A stretch of DNA of 16,814 nt from Pseudomonadota bacterium (lineage in GTDB: Bacteria > Pseudomonadota > Alphaproteobacteria > Kiloniellales > J153): positions 3,399-20,212 of the forward strand of contig JACZWN010000035.1 of the NCBI GenBank assembly GCA_022572105.1, read 5' to 3'. Positions 1 through 7,089 of the stretch are shown here, in pieces. Position 1 is the first letter of the stretch. Every line of letters begins with the position of its first letter. The notes below the pieces were generated by a model that saw nothing but the letters and a program-made list of their open reading frames with translations, searched no databases and was not told where the DNA came from. Made by a program: the position numbers and the translations under genes.

Positions 1-387
1 GGCGCCTTGGTGGTTTAGTGGGGCGTTCAGTTAGGGGGGGGCGCCCGCCAGCCGATGACGGAGGAGTCCTGCGACCAGGGCGTGCGGTACACGCCGTGGC
101 GCACGTTTTGGCGTGCGATCCTGATTCAGTTGCTGAATCCGAAGGCCGCGGTCTTCTTCGGCAGCGTATTCCTGACGATGCTGTCGCCGGATGCGCCCGC
201 ATGGGTGATGGGCGTGGCGCTAGGGATGGTTTTCGTCATCGAATTCGGATGGTATCTCGTGGTGGCGACCACATTGTCCTCGAAACCGGCCCGCCGCGTT
301 TATGCGCGGGCAAAGGCTTGGGTCGAGCGCATCGCGGGCGCGTGGCTGGCTTTGTTGGGGGTGAAACTTGCTTTGTCCGACCGCTAG
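1..387 (+). pseudogene. LysE/RhtB-family exporter, C-terminal part with in-frame stop
   Basis: The frame running from base 1 reads GALVV, a TAG stop at 16-18, then WGVQLGGGARQP, and continues to a TAG at 385-387. Around the stop it keeps the G-A-x-x-x-x-x-G-V-Q-L pattern of LysE/RhtB amino-acid exporters. Downstream it has LLNPKAAVFFGSVF, the conserved NPK segment of the family's second half, and two or three hydrophobic helices (roughly residues 25-45, 50-75 and 90-105 counted from the ATG at 55). The family exports amino acids across the inner membrane. The N-terminal half lies outside the window. The stop may mark a pseudogene or a sequencing error; a run of eight G lies close by at 34-41. 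If translated separately, the only obvious restart is the ATG at 55, giving 110 residues. The family call is firm for the visible part; the disruption is seen directly but its cause is unknown. Confidence 0.7.
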
Positions 388-428
388 TCGATCGCGTCCA
401 AGATAAAATAGGGAGGTTGGAAAGAAAA

Positions 429-1448
429 ATGCGCGTTTATTACGACCGTGACGCCGACGTGAACCTGATCAAGGGCTGCAAGGTGGCGGTGATCGGCTAC
501 GGCAGCCAGGGCCACGCCCATGCCAACAACCTGAAGGACAGCGGCGTCGCCGAGGTGCGGGTCGCCTTGCGTCCCGGATCGGCCAGCGCCGAGAAAGCCA
601 CGGGCGCCGGCCTCGAGGTCGTAGCGCCGGCCGAGGCCGCCAAGTGGGCCGACGTGGCCATGGTGCTGGTGCCCGACGAGCTGCAGGCCGCGCTCTACCG
701 CGACGACCTGGCGCCGAACCTGCGCGACGGCGCGGCGCTCGCCTTCGCCCACGGCTTCAACATCCACTTCAACCTGATCGAGCCGCGCCCCGATCTGGAC
801 GTCTTCATGATCGCGCCCAAGGGGCCGGGCCACCTGGTGCGCTCGGAATACCTGGGCGGCACCGGGGTACCCTGTCTCCTGGCCGTGCACCAGGACCCCA
901 GCGGCAACGCCACCGAGATCGGACTGTCCTACGCTTCCGCCATCGGCGGCGGGCGCGCGGGCGTCATCGAGACCACCTTCAAGGAGGAGTGCGAGACCGA
1001 CCTGTTCGGCGAGCAGGTCATCCTCTGCGGCGGCCTGAGCGCGCTCATTGCGGCCAGCTTCGAGACCCTGGTCGAGGCCGGCTACGCCCCCGAGATGGCC
1101 TATTTCGAGTGCGTCCACGAGGTCAAGTTGATCGTCGACCTGATCTACGAGGGCGGCCTCGCCAACATGCGCTACTCGGTCTCCAACACCGCCGAGTACG
1201 GCGATTACGTCTCGGGCCCGCGGATCATCACCGACGAGACCCGGGCCGAGATGAAGCGCATCCTCGCCGACATCCAGTCGGGCCGCTTCGCCAGCAAATG
1301 GGTTGCCGAGTGCAACGCCGGCCAGCCGAGCTTCAAGGCGCTGCGCCGGCAGTGGGCCCAGCACCCGGCCGAGGAAGTCGGCGCCAAGCTGCGCGCCATG
1401 ATGCCCTGGTTGGCCGAAGGCAGGCTGGTCGACAAGACCAAGAACTAA
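429..1448 (+). CDS. ilvC: ketol-acid reductoisomerase (NADP+), class I
   Basis: Acetohydroxyacid isomeroreductase, the second common step of valine, leucine and isoleucine synthesis: it rearranges and reduces 2-acetolactate (or acetohydroxybutyrate) using NADPH and Mg2+ in the cytoplasm. The product is 339 residues, the usual class I length. The N-terminal Rossmann domain has G23-Y-G25-S-Q-G28 and then LRPGSAS, the Arg/Ser loop typical of NADPH specificity. The knotted C-terminal domain has ETTFKEECETDLFGEQ and FECVHEVKLIVDLIYEGG, which carry the metal-binding Asp/Glu residues, and ends AMMPWL. I chose the ATG at 429 because MRVYYDRDADVNLIKG is the family N-terminus and GGGAGG lies 12 bases upstream; the open frame extends further upstream only as antisense-like sequence over the exporter. 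It starts 41 bases after the exporter fragment, so they may be cotranscribed. leuA of the same pathway follows 1.4 kb downstream. Confidence 0.97.
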   Translation: MRVYYDRDADVNLIKGCKVAVIGYGSQGHAHANNLKDSGVAEVRVALRPGSASAEKATGAGLEVVAPAEAAKWADVAMVLVPDELQAALYRDDLAPNLRDGAALAFAHGFNIHFNLIEPRPDLDVFMIAPKGPGHLVRSEYLGGTGVPCLLAVHQDPSGNATEIGLSYASAIGGGRAGVIETTFKEECETDLFGEQVILCGGLSALIAASFETLVEAGYAPEMAYFECVHEVKLIVDLIYEGGLANMRYSVSNTAEYGDYVSGPRIITDETRAEMKRILADIQSGRFASKWVAECNAGQPSFKALRRQWAQHPAEEVGAKLRAMMPWLAEGRLVDKTKN

Positions 1449-1466
1449 CCAATCCGGTCGCAGAAT

Positions 1467-1667
1467 CACGGGTAACGTAAACACGGGGACAGTATACTAT
1501 TTTCTTTAACGGAACCTGCCGCGTCATGGCCTTGAGTTCTGGCAAAGGCAAGGCTGATGCGGCGTCCGACGGCAGGTGTTCCTTGAGCGCCTGGGATCAT
1601 CTGGCGTGGCGGCGTAATTCACGCTCATAGAAAATAGTATACTGTCCCCGTGTTTACGTTACCCGTG
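1467..1667. repeat. 201-bp element with perfect 39-bp terminal inverted repeats
   Basis: The left arm at 1467-1505 (CACGGGTAACGTAAACACGG onward, containing GGGGACAGTATACTAT) is the exact reverse complement of the right arm at 1629-1667. The 123-base interior holds an imperfect smaller inverted pair (GGAACCTGCCG at 1511 and CGGCAGGTGTTCC at 1570). The element lies exactly between the convergent ends of ilvC and the hemerythrin gene. The layout fits a non-autonomous insertion (MITE or REP-like element related to IS200/RAYT transposases) or a large bidirectional transcription terminator. The RAYT link is an impression from the GGGGACAGTATACT end motif and is not proven. On the minus strand the interior gives a short decayed reading frame (ELKAMTRQVPLKKIVYCPR) that could be a transposase relic. 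No clean target-site duplication is visible. Confidence 0.8.
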
Positions 1668-1675
1668 TTTACTGC

Positions 1676-2248
1676 CTAGCGCGCCTCCTGGGCCCGCGCC
1701 TCCTGGGCCCAGTACAGGACGTCCTGGCGCAGGGCGGCGAAGTGCGCTTCGGTGGGCGCGCCGAACAGCGGGTCCTCGGGCTGGCTCAGGCGGGCGTCGA
1801 TCTCGGCCCAGTCGGCGGCGCCCAGGGCACGCCGGGCGGCCGGCAGGAACTCCCGCTCCTCCTTGTTCATGTGCTCCCGGTAGGCCTCGAGGAACCGGCG
1901 GGCGGTGTCCGCGAAGGGCCCGCGCGGCACTTGGATATCCTGCAGGATGGCGTCGATCGCGTCCGCGAAGCGGCGGGTCAGCGCGGCCAGGGCCTGGTGC
2001 TCGGCGGCGAGGTCGCCGATCGCCGCCGCGGCCACCGGATCGGCCGCTTTCAGGTGCTCCAGGACCAGGTCCTCCTTGGGGTGGTGGTAGAGGTCCGGAT
2101 AGTCGAGGCAGTAGTCCACCACCCCACGGACGATGTCATAATCCGGGGTCTCGCCTTCGTCGAACAGGCCCAGCTGGCGCTCGAGCGCGTCCAGAAGCTT
2201 GGCCAGGTTGGCGTGGTCCTCGCGCAGCGAGTCGATGATGTTCGTCAC
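1676..2248 (-). CDS. hemerythrin HHE domain protein
   Basis: A 190-residue helical protein with one hemerythrin-type four-helix bundle. The expected di-iron ligands are visible: H12 (REDH), H55/H56 with E59 (YHHPKED), H84 (AEHQ), and H126 with E130 (EHMNKEE). Members of this family bind a non-haem di-iron centre and are linked to O2 or NO sensing, iron-sulfur repair or iron handling; the exact role here cannot be read from sequence. The start is a GTG at 2246-2248 giving VTNIIDSL, with GAGGAGG about seven bases upstream; a longer frame exists but its extra N-terminus is low-complexity and unlike the family. The C-terminus ends in two copies of AQEAR made by a 15-bp tandem duplication. It is convergent with ilvC and divergent from leuA. 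Confidence 0.9.
   Translation of the reverse strand: MTNIIDSLREDHANLAKLLDALERQLGLFDEGETPDYDIVRGVVDYCLDYPDLYHHPKEDLVLEHLKAADPVAAAAIGDLAAEHQALAALTRRFADAIDAILQDIQVPRGPFADTARRFLEAYREHMNKEEREFLPAARRALGAADWAEIDARLSQPEDPLFGAPTEAHFAALRQDVLYWAQEARAQEAR
1681..1710. repeat. 15-bp tandem duplication at the end of the hemerythrin gene
   Basis: GCGCCTCCTGGGCCC occurs twice head to tail (1681-1695 and 1696-1710). It is in frame and encodes the AQEAR-AQEAR tail of the protein, so copy-number change by slippage would only lengthen or shorten the tail by five residues. Confidence 0.9.
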
Positions 2249-2334
2249 CTCGAGGCCTCCTCTCGATGCCGGGTTCCCCTCTCTTTGCCGCCGGGCTAAG
2301 CTACCAGCGTGCGGCCATAAGGGGAATTGACATG

Positions 2335-2366
2335 GCTCAATCGGGCCGGGGCTCAATCGGGCCGGG
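2335..2366. repeat. 16-bp tandem repeat
   Basis: GCTCAATCGGGCCGGG is present twice without a gap (2335-2350 and 2351-2366). It lies upstream of the hemerythrin gene, about 90 bases before its start codon. Function unknown; simple slippage duplication is the plainest explanation. Confidence 0.85.
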
Positions 2367-2446
2367 GCGCCAGCGCCCACCCCCGCCTGGAAGCCGGGCA
2401 TCGCCGCCCGAAGGCCGTGAATGAGCTTGGGCGCAAGCCCCGGTAT

Positions 2447-2524
2447 AACTTTTCGACTGGGCAAAACTTTTCAACTGGAAGATAGTTATTGTTAACCATT
2501 CCCTGCGAGGGTAGTTATTATTAA
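2447..2524. repeat. two pairs of direct repeats in AT-rich upstream region
   Basis: AACTTTTCGACTGG (2447-2460) and AACTTTTCAACTGG (2465-2478) differ at one base and are 18 bases apart. TAGTTATTGTTAA (2483-2495) and TAGTTATTATTAA (2512-2524) differ at one base and are 29 bases apart. The region is unusually AT-rich for this genome and sits next to the predicted leuA promoter, so repeated operator sites are a reasonable inference; the binding protein is unknown. Confidence 0.6.
2492..2521 (+). promoter_or_regulatory. candidate sigma-70-type promoter for leader and leuA
   Basis: TTAACC at 2492-2497 and TATTAT at 2516-2521 are separated by 18 bases and match the -35 and -10 consensus in 4 of 6 and 5 of 6 positions. 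Transcription would start near 2528, upstream of the putative leader ORF. The -10 box overlaps the second TAGTTATT repeat. Prediction only. Confidence 0.4.
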
Positions 2525-2597
2525 GGTTTTCCGGGGTTCCGGCCAGTCGAGGGCCGGCCGGGACCGCTCACTGGATGCGACGCCTGCGCAAGAAACA

Positions 2598-2741
2598 ATG
2601 TCGAGCCTGACCGAGCACCGCAGCACCCCGATCGCGACCGCCGCTCCGGCGGCGGCGGACGGTCCGTTGCGCGCCCGGCCGCTGGCCCTCTCCCTTTCCC
2701 TTTTTGCCGGTGACAAGGAGCTCCTCCTTAGTCGCCCCTGA
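2598..2741 (+). CDS. putative leucine attenuation leader peptide
   Basis: A 47-codon ORF just upstream of leuA. Its second half is rich in leucine (PLALSLSLFAGDKELLLSRP) and ends with three consecutive Leu codons (CTC CTC CTT) four codons before the TGA. The Leu codons lie inside a short self-complementary sequence, AAGGAG-CTC-CTCCTT. An upstream strong hairpin (CCGCCG-CTC-CGGCGG) and a downstream one (GCCGCC-CTTG-GGCGGC) could form the competing structures of an attenuator. Ribosome stalling on clustered codons of the end-product amino acid is the classic way leu operons are controlled. Against it: no good ribosome-binding site precedes the ATG, and no T-run follows the downstream hairpin. 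The role is inferred. Confidence 0.4.
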   Translation: MSSLTEHRSTPIATAAPAAADGPLRARPLALSLSLFAGDKELLLSRP

Positions 2742-2831
2742 CCGCACGGCCGCCCTTGGGCGGCGCGCGATCGGGGGCATTCGAGTGGCTAGAGGACAAC
2801 CGGTCATCGGACCAGAAGGGGAATTGAAATC

Positions 2832-4406
2832 ATGAGTACCGTGAGCAGCGAAACCAATACGCAGGACGCGGATCGCGTCAGAATCTTCGACACCACCTTG
2901 CGGGACGGCGAGCAGTCTCCGGGCTGCTCGATGAACCTCGAGGAAAAGCTCCAGGTCGCGGGGGTCTTGGAGGAAATGGGCGTCGATATCATCGAGGCCG
3001 GCTTCCCGATCGCCTCCAACGGCGATTTCGCGGCCGTGCAGGCGGTCGCCAGGATGGTCAAGAAATCCACCGTGGCCGGGCTCGCCCGGGCCTCGCGGAA
3101 GGACATCGACCGCGCCGCCGAGGCGCTCAAGGGCGCCGTGCGGCCGCGCATCCACACCTTCATCGCCACCAGCCCGCTGCACATGAAGTACAAGCTGCAG
3201 ATGGAGCCGGACGCGGTCCACCAGGCAGTCGCCGACAGCGTCTCCCGTGCCCGTGACCTGTGCGACGACGTCGAGTGGTCGTGCGAGGACGGCACCCGGT
3301 CCGAGCACGACTTCCTGTGCCGTTGCGTGGAGACCGCGATCAAGGCGGGAGCGCGCACGATCAACATCCCCGACACCGTGGGCTACACCATCCCGGCCGA
3401 GTTTCACGCGCTTATCTCCATGCTGTTCGAGCGCGTGCCGAACATCGACAAGGCGACGGTTTCGGTCCACTGCCACAACGACCTGGGACTGGCGGTGGCC
3501 AATTCGCTGGCCGCGATCGTGGCCGGCGCGCGCCAGGTCGAATGCACCATCAACGGCATCGGCGAGCGGGCCGGCAACGCCGCCATGGAGGAAATCGTCA
3601 TGGCGCTACGCACGCGCCGCGACGTGCTGCCCTATTCGACCGGCGTCAAGACCGAATCGTTCACCAAGGCCTCGCGCCTGCTTTCGGCGATCACCGGCTT
3701 CTCGGTGCAGCCCAACAAGGCGATCGTCGGGGCCAACGCCTTCGCCCACGAGGCGGGCATCCACCAGGACGGCGTTCTCAAGCACACCGGGACCTACGAG
3801 ATCATGACCCCGGAGTCGATCGGACTGCGCCGCTCCACGCTGGTCATGGGCAAGCATTCCGGCCGTCACGCCTTCAGGTCGAAGCTGGCCGAGCTGGGCT
3901 ACGCCGATCTCTCCGACAATGCGCTTCAGAACGCCTTCCAGCGCTTCAAGGACTTGGCGGATCATAAGAAGGACATCTACGACGAGGACATCCTGGCGCT
4001 GGTCGACGACGCGGTCGTGCGCCACAACGATCACATCCGCTTCGTCTCGCTGCAGGTCGTATGCGGGTCCAAGGGCCCGCAGACGGCGGAGCTGGAGCTC
4101 GAGGTCGACGGCGAGCTCAAGCACGCCAAGGTGCAAGGACACGGCCCGGTGGACGCGACCTTCGCCGCGATCAAGGAGATCTTTCCGCACCAGATCAGCC
4201 TCCAGCTGTATCAGGTGCACGCGGTGACCGAAGGCACCGACGCGCAAGCCGAGGTCACGGTGCGGCTCGAGGAAAACGGCCGGACGGTCAACGGACAGGG
4301 CGCCGATTACGACACCCTGGTCGCCTCCGCCCGGGCTTATGTGAACGCGCTCAACAAGCTGTTGGTCAAGCGCGAGAAGACGGCTCCCGCCGCGTTGTCG
4401 GCGTGA
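2832..4406 (+). CDS. leuA: 2-isopropylmalate synthase
   Basis: Catalyses the first committed step of leucine synthesis, condensing acetyl-CoA with 2-oxoisovalerate in the cytoplasm. The protein is 524 residues, typical of the long proteobacterial form. The N-terminal TIM barrel starts with IFDTTLRDGEQSPG (R24-D25 catalytic region); H213 and H215 in HCHNDLGLAVAN are metal ligands; GERAGNAAMEE at 244-254 and HEAGIHQDG from H306 complete the signature. The region from about residue 400 is the regulatory domain that in homologues binds leucine for feedback inhibition. The start ATG at 2832 has AAGGGG 12 bases upstream. The region before it holds a probable leader peptide, so transcription is likely controlled by leucine. 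It is followed by a 101-base gap and then mreB. Confidence 0.97.
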   Translation: MSTVSSETNTQDADRVRIFDTTLRDGEQSPGCSMNLEEKLQVAGVLEEMGVDIIEAGFPIASNGDFAAVQAVARMVKKSTVAGLARASRKDIDRAAEALKGAVRPRIHTFIATSPLHMKYKLQMEPDAVHQAVADSVSRARDLCDDVEWSCEDGTRSEHDFLCRCVETAIKAGARTINIPDTVGYTIPAEFHALISMLFERVPNIDKATVSVHCHNDLGLAVANSLAAIVAGARQVECTINGIGERAGNAAMEEIVMALRTRRDVLPYSTGVKTESFTKASRLLSAITGFSVQPNKAIVGANAFAHEAGIHQDGVLKHTGTYEIMTPESIGLRRSTLVMGKHSGRHAFRSKLAELGYADLSDNALQNAFQRFKDLADHKKDIYDEDILALVDDAVVRHNDHIRFVSLQVVCGSKGPQTAELELEVDGELKHAKVQGHGPVDATFAAIKEIFPHQISLQLYQVHAVTEGTDAQAEVTVRLEENGRTVNGQGADYDTLVASARAYVNALNKLLVKREKTAPAALSA

Positions 4407-4507
4407 GCCGGAAAGGAATGCGTTGAACTCGCCACGGCCGTCGGCCGGCCAAGATCGGCCCCGGCCGTAGTGTCGGATGTGACAATGAGGAACTAAAGGG
4501 GTTTTCG

Positions 4508-5548
4508 ATGTTTTCTGGATTGCTTGGCCTGCTCTCCGCCGACATGGCGATCGACCTCGGCACCGCGAATACCCTGGTCTACGTGAAGGGCCGCGGCATC
4601 GTTCTGAACGAGCCTTCCGTGGTCGCCATCGCCGAGATCAAAGGCAAGAAACAGGTTTTGGCCGTCGGCGACGAGGCCAAGCTCATGCTCGGCCGTACGC
4701 CGGGCAACATCCAGGCGATCCGGCCGTTGCGCGATGGCGTGATCGCCGACTTCGACGTCGCCGAGGAGATGATCAAGCACTTCATCCGCAAGGTGCACAA
4801 CCGGCGCAGCTTCACCAGCCCCCAGGTCATCGTCTGCGTGCCGTCCGGATCGACCGCGGTCGAGCGCCGCGCCATCCAGGAGTCGGCCGAGAGCGCCGGC
4901 GCGCGCCGCGTGTTCCTGATCGAGGAGCCGATGGCGGCGGCGATCGGCGCCGGCCTGCCGGTCACCGAGCCCACGGGCTCGATGGTGGTCGACGTGGGCG
5001 GCGGTACCACCGAGGTGGCCGTGCTTTCACTCGGCGGCATCGTCTACTCGCGCTCGGTGCGGGTCGGCGGCGACAAGATGGACGAGGCGATCATCGCCTA
5101 CATCCGGCGCAATCATAACTTGCTGGTCGGCGAAGGCTCGGCCGAACGGATCAAGAAGGAGATCGGCTCCGCCTGCCCGCCGGAGGACGGCGAGGGCCGG
5201 ACCATGGAGATCAAGGGCCGCGATCTGATGAACGGCGTGCCCAAGGAGCTCATCATCTCCGAGCGCCAGATCGCCGAGTCGCTCGCCGAGCCCGTGGGCG
5301 CCATCGTCGAGGCGGTCAAGGTCGCGCTCGAGCATACCGCGCCGGAGCTGGCCGCGGACATCGTCGACAAGGGGATCGTGCTCACCGGCGGCGGCGCGCT
5401 GCTCAGCAACCTGGATTACGTGTTGCGCGCGTCCACGGGCCTGCCGGTCTCCATCGCCGACGACCCGCTGTCCTGCGTCGCGCTCGGCACCGGGCGTTGC
5501 CTGGAGGAAATGAAGACCTTGAAAAACGTGCTCATTTCCATGTACTAG
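4508..5548 (+). CDS. mreB: rod shape-determining protein MreB
   Basis: Bacterial actin that forms membrane-bound filaments and steers lateral cell-wall synthesis. The 346-residue product has the actin-fold nucleotide motifs in place: phosphate-1 D16-L-G-T-A-N-T22, phosphate-2 D162-V-G-G-G-T-T, and the adenosine motif T293-G-G-G-A-L. The N-terminus MFSGLLGLLSADMAIDLG fits the short amphipathic membrane-binding segment of the family. AGGGG six bases before the ATG is a good ribosome-binding site. The 101 bases separating it from leuA contain a GC-rich dyad (CGGCCG repeats near 4435-4468) without a T-run, so read-through from leuA cannot be excluded. It is first gene of the mreBCD-mrdA-rodA cluster. 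Confidence 0.98.
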   Translation: MFSGLLGLLSADMAIDLGTANTLVYVKGRGIVLNEPSVVAIAEIKGKKQVLAVGDEAKLMLGRTPGNIQAIRPLRDGVIADFDVAEEMIKHFIRKVHNRRSFTSPQVIVCVPSGSTAVERRAIQESAESAGARRVFLIEEPMAAAIGAGLPVTEPTGSMVVDVGGGTTEVAVLSLGGIVYSRSVRVGGDKMDEAIIAYIRRNHNLLVGEGSAERIKKEIGSACPPEDGEGRTMEIKGRDLMNGVPKELIISERQIAESLAEPVGAIVEAVKVALEHTAPELAADIVDKGIVLTGGGALLSNLDYVLRASTGLPVSIADDPLSCVALGTGRCLEEMKTLKNVLISMY

Positions 5549-5664
5549 GGCCCGGGCCGTTCAGACTTTGTTTTATTCGTGTTTCTTATTCATCTAGGAT
5601 GCGTTTGGACGGCTGATATCGCTCGCCGGGCCCGTTCGAGGCGGGTTTGCGGTCGGGAGGCGTT

Positions 5665-6561
5665 GTGAAGAACCCTTCAGGTTCGGTGTCTCGTCTGACC
5701 ACGCCGATCAAGGCGTGGGTCCAGCGCTTTGCTTTTCTGTTTTTAGTCGCCGGCGCCTTCGCGCTGATGTTGCTCGGCAAGGCGGACACCCTGCTGGTCG
5801 AGCGAATCCGCACGGCGGTGGGCGATGCGGCCGCGCCGATTCTCGAGTTCATCGCGCGCCCGATCGACTCCATCAGCGTTGCCGTGGAAGGCATCGGCAA
5901 GCTGGCCGATCTGCGCGCCAGGAACGTCTTTCTCGAGCGCGAAAACGAACGGCTTCGGCATTGGCAGGCCGTCGCGCGCCGGCTCGAGGCCGAAAACACC
6001 GCCTTGCGCAGCCTGACCGACATGGCCCCCGATCCCCGGTTGCGCTTCGTCACCGCCCGGGTCGTCGGCGATCAGGGTGGTGCCTTCGCGCGCTCGGTTT
6101 TGATCAATGCGGGCACCCGCGACGGGGTCGCGAAGGGCCAGGCCGCGATCACCAGCGAGGGCCTGGCCGGGCGCGTGGTCGAGGTCGGCGTGCGCTCGGC
6201 CCGGGTGCTTCTGGTTACCGATATCAACAGCCGCATACCGGTGCTGGTCGGCGAGGGGCGCGACCGCGCCATCTTGGCGGGCGACAACACGAACCAGCCC
6301 AGGCTCCGCTATCTGGCGCCCGGCACCGAGATCAGGCCGGGCGATCACGTGGTGACCTCCGGCCACGGCGCCATCTTCCCGCCCGGGCTCCCCATCGGAG
6401 TCGTGACCCAGGCGAGCGAGACCACCATGCGCGTGCAGCCCTTCGTCGACTGGGCGCACATGGAGTTCCTGCGCCTGGCCGACTACGAGCTGCCCGGCAC
6501 CCTGCTGCCGGCTCAGGGCGCGGCGGCGCGCCGGAGCGGGCGCCGGGAGACCGGACAGTGA
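5665..6561 (+). CDS. mreC: rod shape-determining protein MreC
   Basis: Bitopic elongasome protein that links MreB inside the cell to PBP2 in the periplasm. The 298-residue product has a short basic cytoplasmic N-terminus, one membrane helix (about residues 21-38), a coiled coil (about 75-125, with LERENERLRHWQAVARRLEAE as its core positions, partly listed) and the two beta-barrel periplasmic domain ending near ADYELPG. I chose GTG at 5665 because GGGAGG lies just upstream; an in-frame TTG at 5647 would add six residues. It is 116 bases after mreB, the largest gap in the operon. Its stop overlaps the mreD start in a GTGA arrangement, implying coupled translation. Confidence 0.94.
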   Translation: MKNPSGSVSRLTTPIKAWVQRFAFLFLVAGAFALMLLGKADTLLVERIRTAVGDAAAPILEFIARPIDSISVAVEGIGKLADLRARNVFLERENERLRHWQAVARRLEAENTALRSLTDMAPDPRLRFVTARVVGDQGGAFARSVLINAGTRDGVAKGQAAITSEGLAGRVVEVGVRSARVLLVTDINSRIPVLVGEGRDRAILAGDNTNQPRLRYLAPGTEIRPGDHVVTSGHGAIFPPGLPIGVVTQASETTMRVQPFVDWAHMEFLRLADYELPGTLLPAQGAAARRSGRRETGQ

Positions 6562-7067
6562 GCCCGGCCGTCTGGACCCGCCTCGACGGCGCCGCGCGCA
6601 GCCTGTCGCCGATGGCCCTCACGGTGCTGCTCATCATGGTCGGCATGGTTCCCTTGCGGGTTCCGAACCTGGCCCCGGTCATGCCCGCGCTCGGGTTGAT
6701 CGCAGTTTACTTCTGGCTGGTTTATCACCCCGAATCGATGCCCGCCTGGGCGGTTTTCCTGATCGGCCTCGTGCAGGACCTGCTCGGCGGCGGCGCCCTC
6801 GGCGTCGGCGTATTCGTCCTGCTGGTGGTCTACGCGGCGCTCGCCGGCCAACGCCGGTTTTTCGCCCGGGGCAGCTTTTTTTTCACGTGGCTGACCTTCC
6901 TGCCGACCGCCGCGGGCGCGTTTTTCCTGACCTGGATGTTCAACAGCCTGATCGCCGATACCGCCCTCGACCCGCGACCGGCGGCCTTTCAATACCTGAC
7001 CACGGTCGCGTTCTATCCTTGCGTGGCCTGGGTCTTCGTTCAGGCGCAGCGCGCCTTCCTCAAGTGA
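6558..7067 (+). CDS. mreD: rod shape-determining protein MreD
   Basis: Small polytopic inner-membrane partner of MreC, required for rod shape. The 169-residue product has about five hydrophobic helices (for example PMALTVLLIMVGMVPL, WAVFLIGLVQDLLGGGALG, FFFTWLTFLPTAAGAFF) and the family motif G-L-x-Q-D-L-L-G-G-G-x-L-G. The GTG start at 6558 overlaps the mreC stop codon by four bases (GTGA), with GGGAGA upstream. The open frame extends far upstream, but that part is antisense-like low-complexity sequence over mreC. It is 22 bases upstream of mrdA. Confidence 0.92.
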   Translation: MSPAVWTRLDGAARSLSPMALTVLLIMVGMVPLRVPNLAPVMPALGLIAVYFWLVYHPESMPAWAVFLIGLVQDLLGGGALGVGVFVLLVVYAALAGQRRFFARGSFFFTWLTFLPTAAGAFFLTWMFNSLIADTALDPRPAAFQYLTTVAFYPCVAWVFVQAQRAFLK

Positions 7068-7089
7068 GCGGGAGCGAGGCCGGCCGGTC

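Larger units (their letters stand above)
2249..2831. other. divergent regulatory region between hemerythrin gene and leuA
   Basis: 583 bases with no long gene. In order it contains the hemerythrin ribosome-binding site, a 16-bp tandem repeat (2335-2366), an AT-rich stretch with two pairs of direct repeats and a candidate promoter (2447-2524), the putative leuA leader ORF (2598-2741), a GC hairpin (2750-2765 region, GCCGCC-CTTG-GGCGGC), and the leuA ribosome-binding site AAGGGG. A 30-codon + strand ORF at 2332-2424 has an AAGGGGAATTGA context identical over 12 bases to that of leuA, but its product is low-complexity and I do not call it a gene. Confidence 0.7.

Noticed and set aside
18..428. 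N-terminal extension of the ilvC frame to a GTG at 18
   Set aside because: The extra residues are a shadow of the exporter frame; KARI proteins begin at MRVYYDRDAD, and a ribosome-binding site precedes the ATG at 429.
384..1484. Long minus-strand open frame across ilvC
   Set aside because: Typical GC-rich antisense shadow with His/Asp/Arg/Gly-rich composition and no family signature; the + strand gene is certain.
2742..2831. Riboswitch or T-box before leuA
   Set aside because: I could not find a T-box sequence or any known riboswitch core; a peptide leader fits better.
5715..6557. Long N-terminal extension of MreD
   Set aside because: Arg/Gly/Pro-rich sequence in a shadow frame of mreC; MreD proteins are about 160-170 residues, matching the GTG at 6558.
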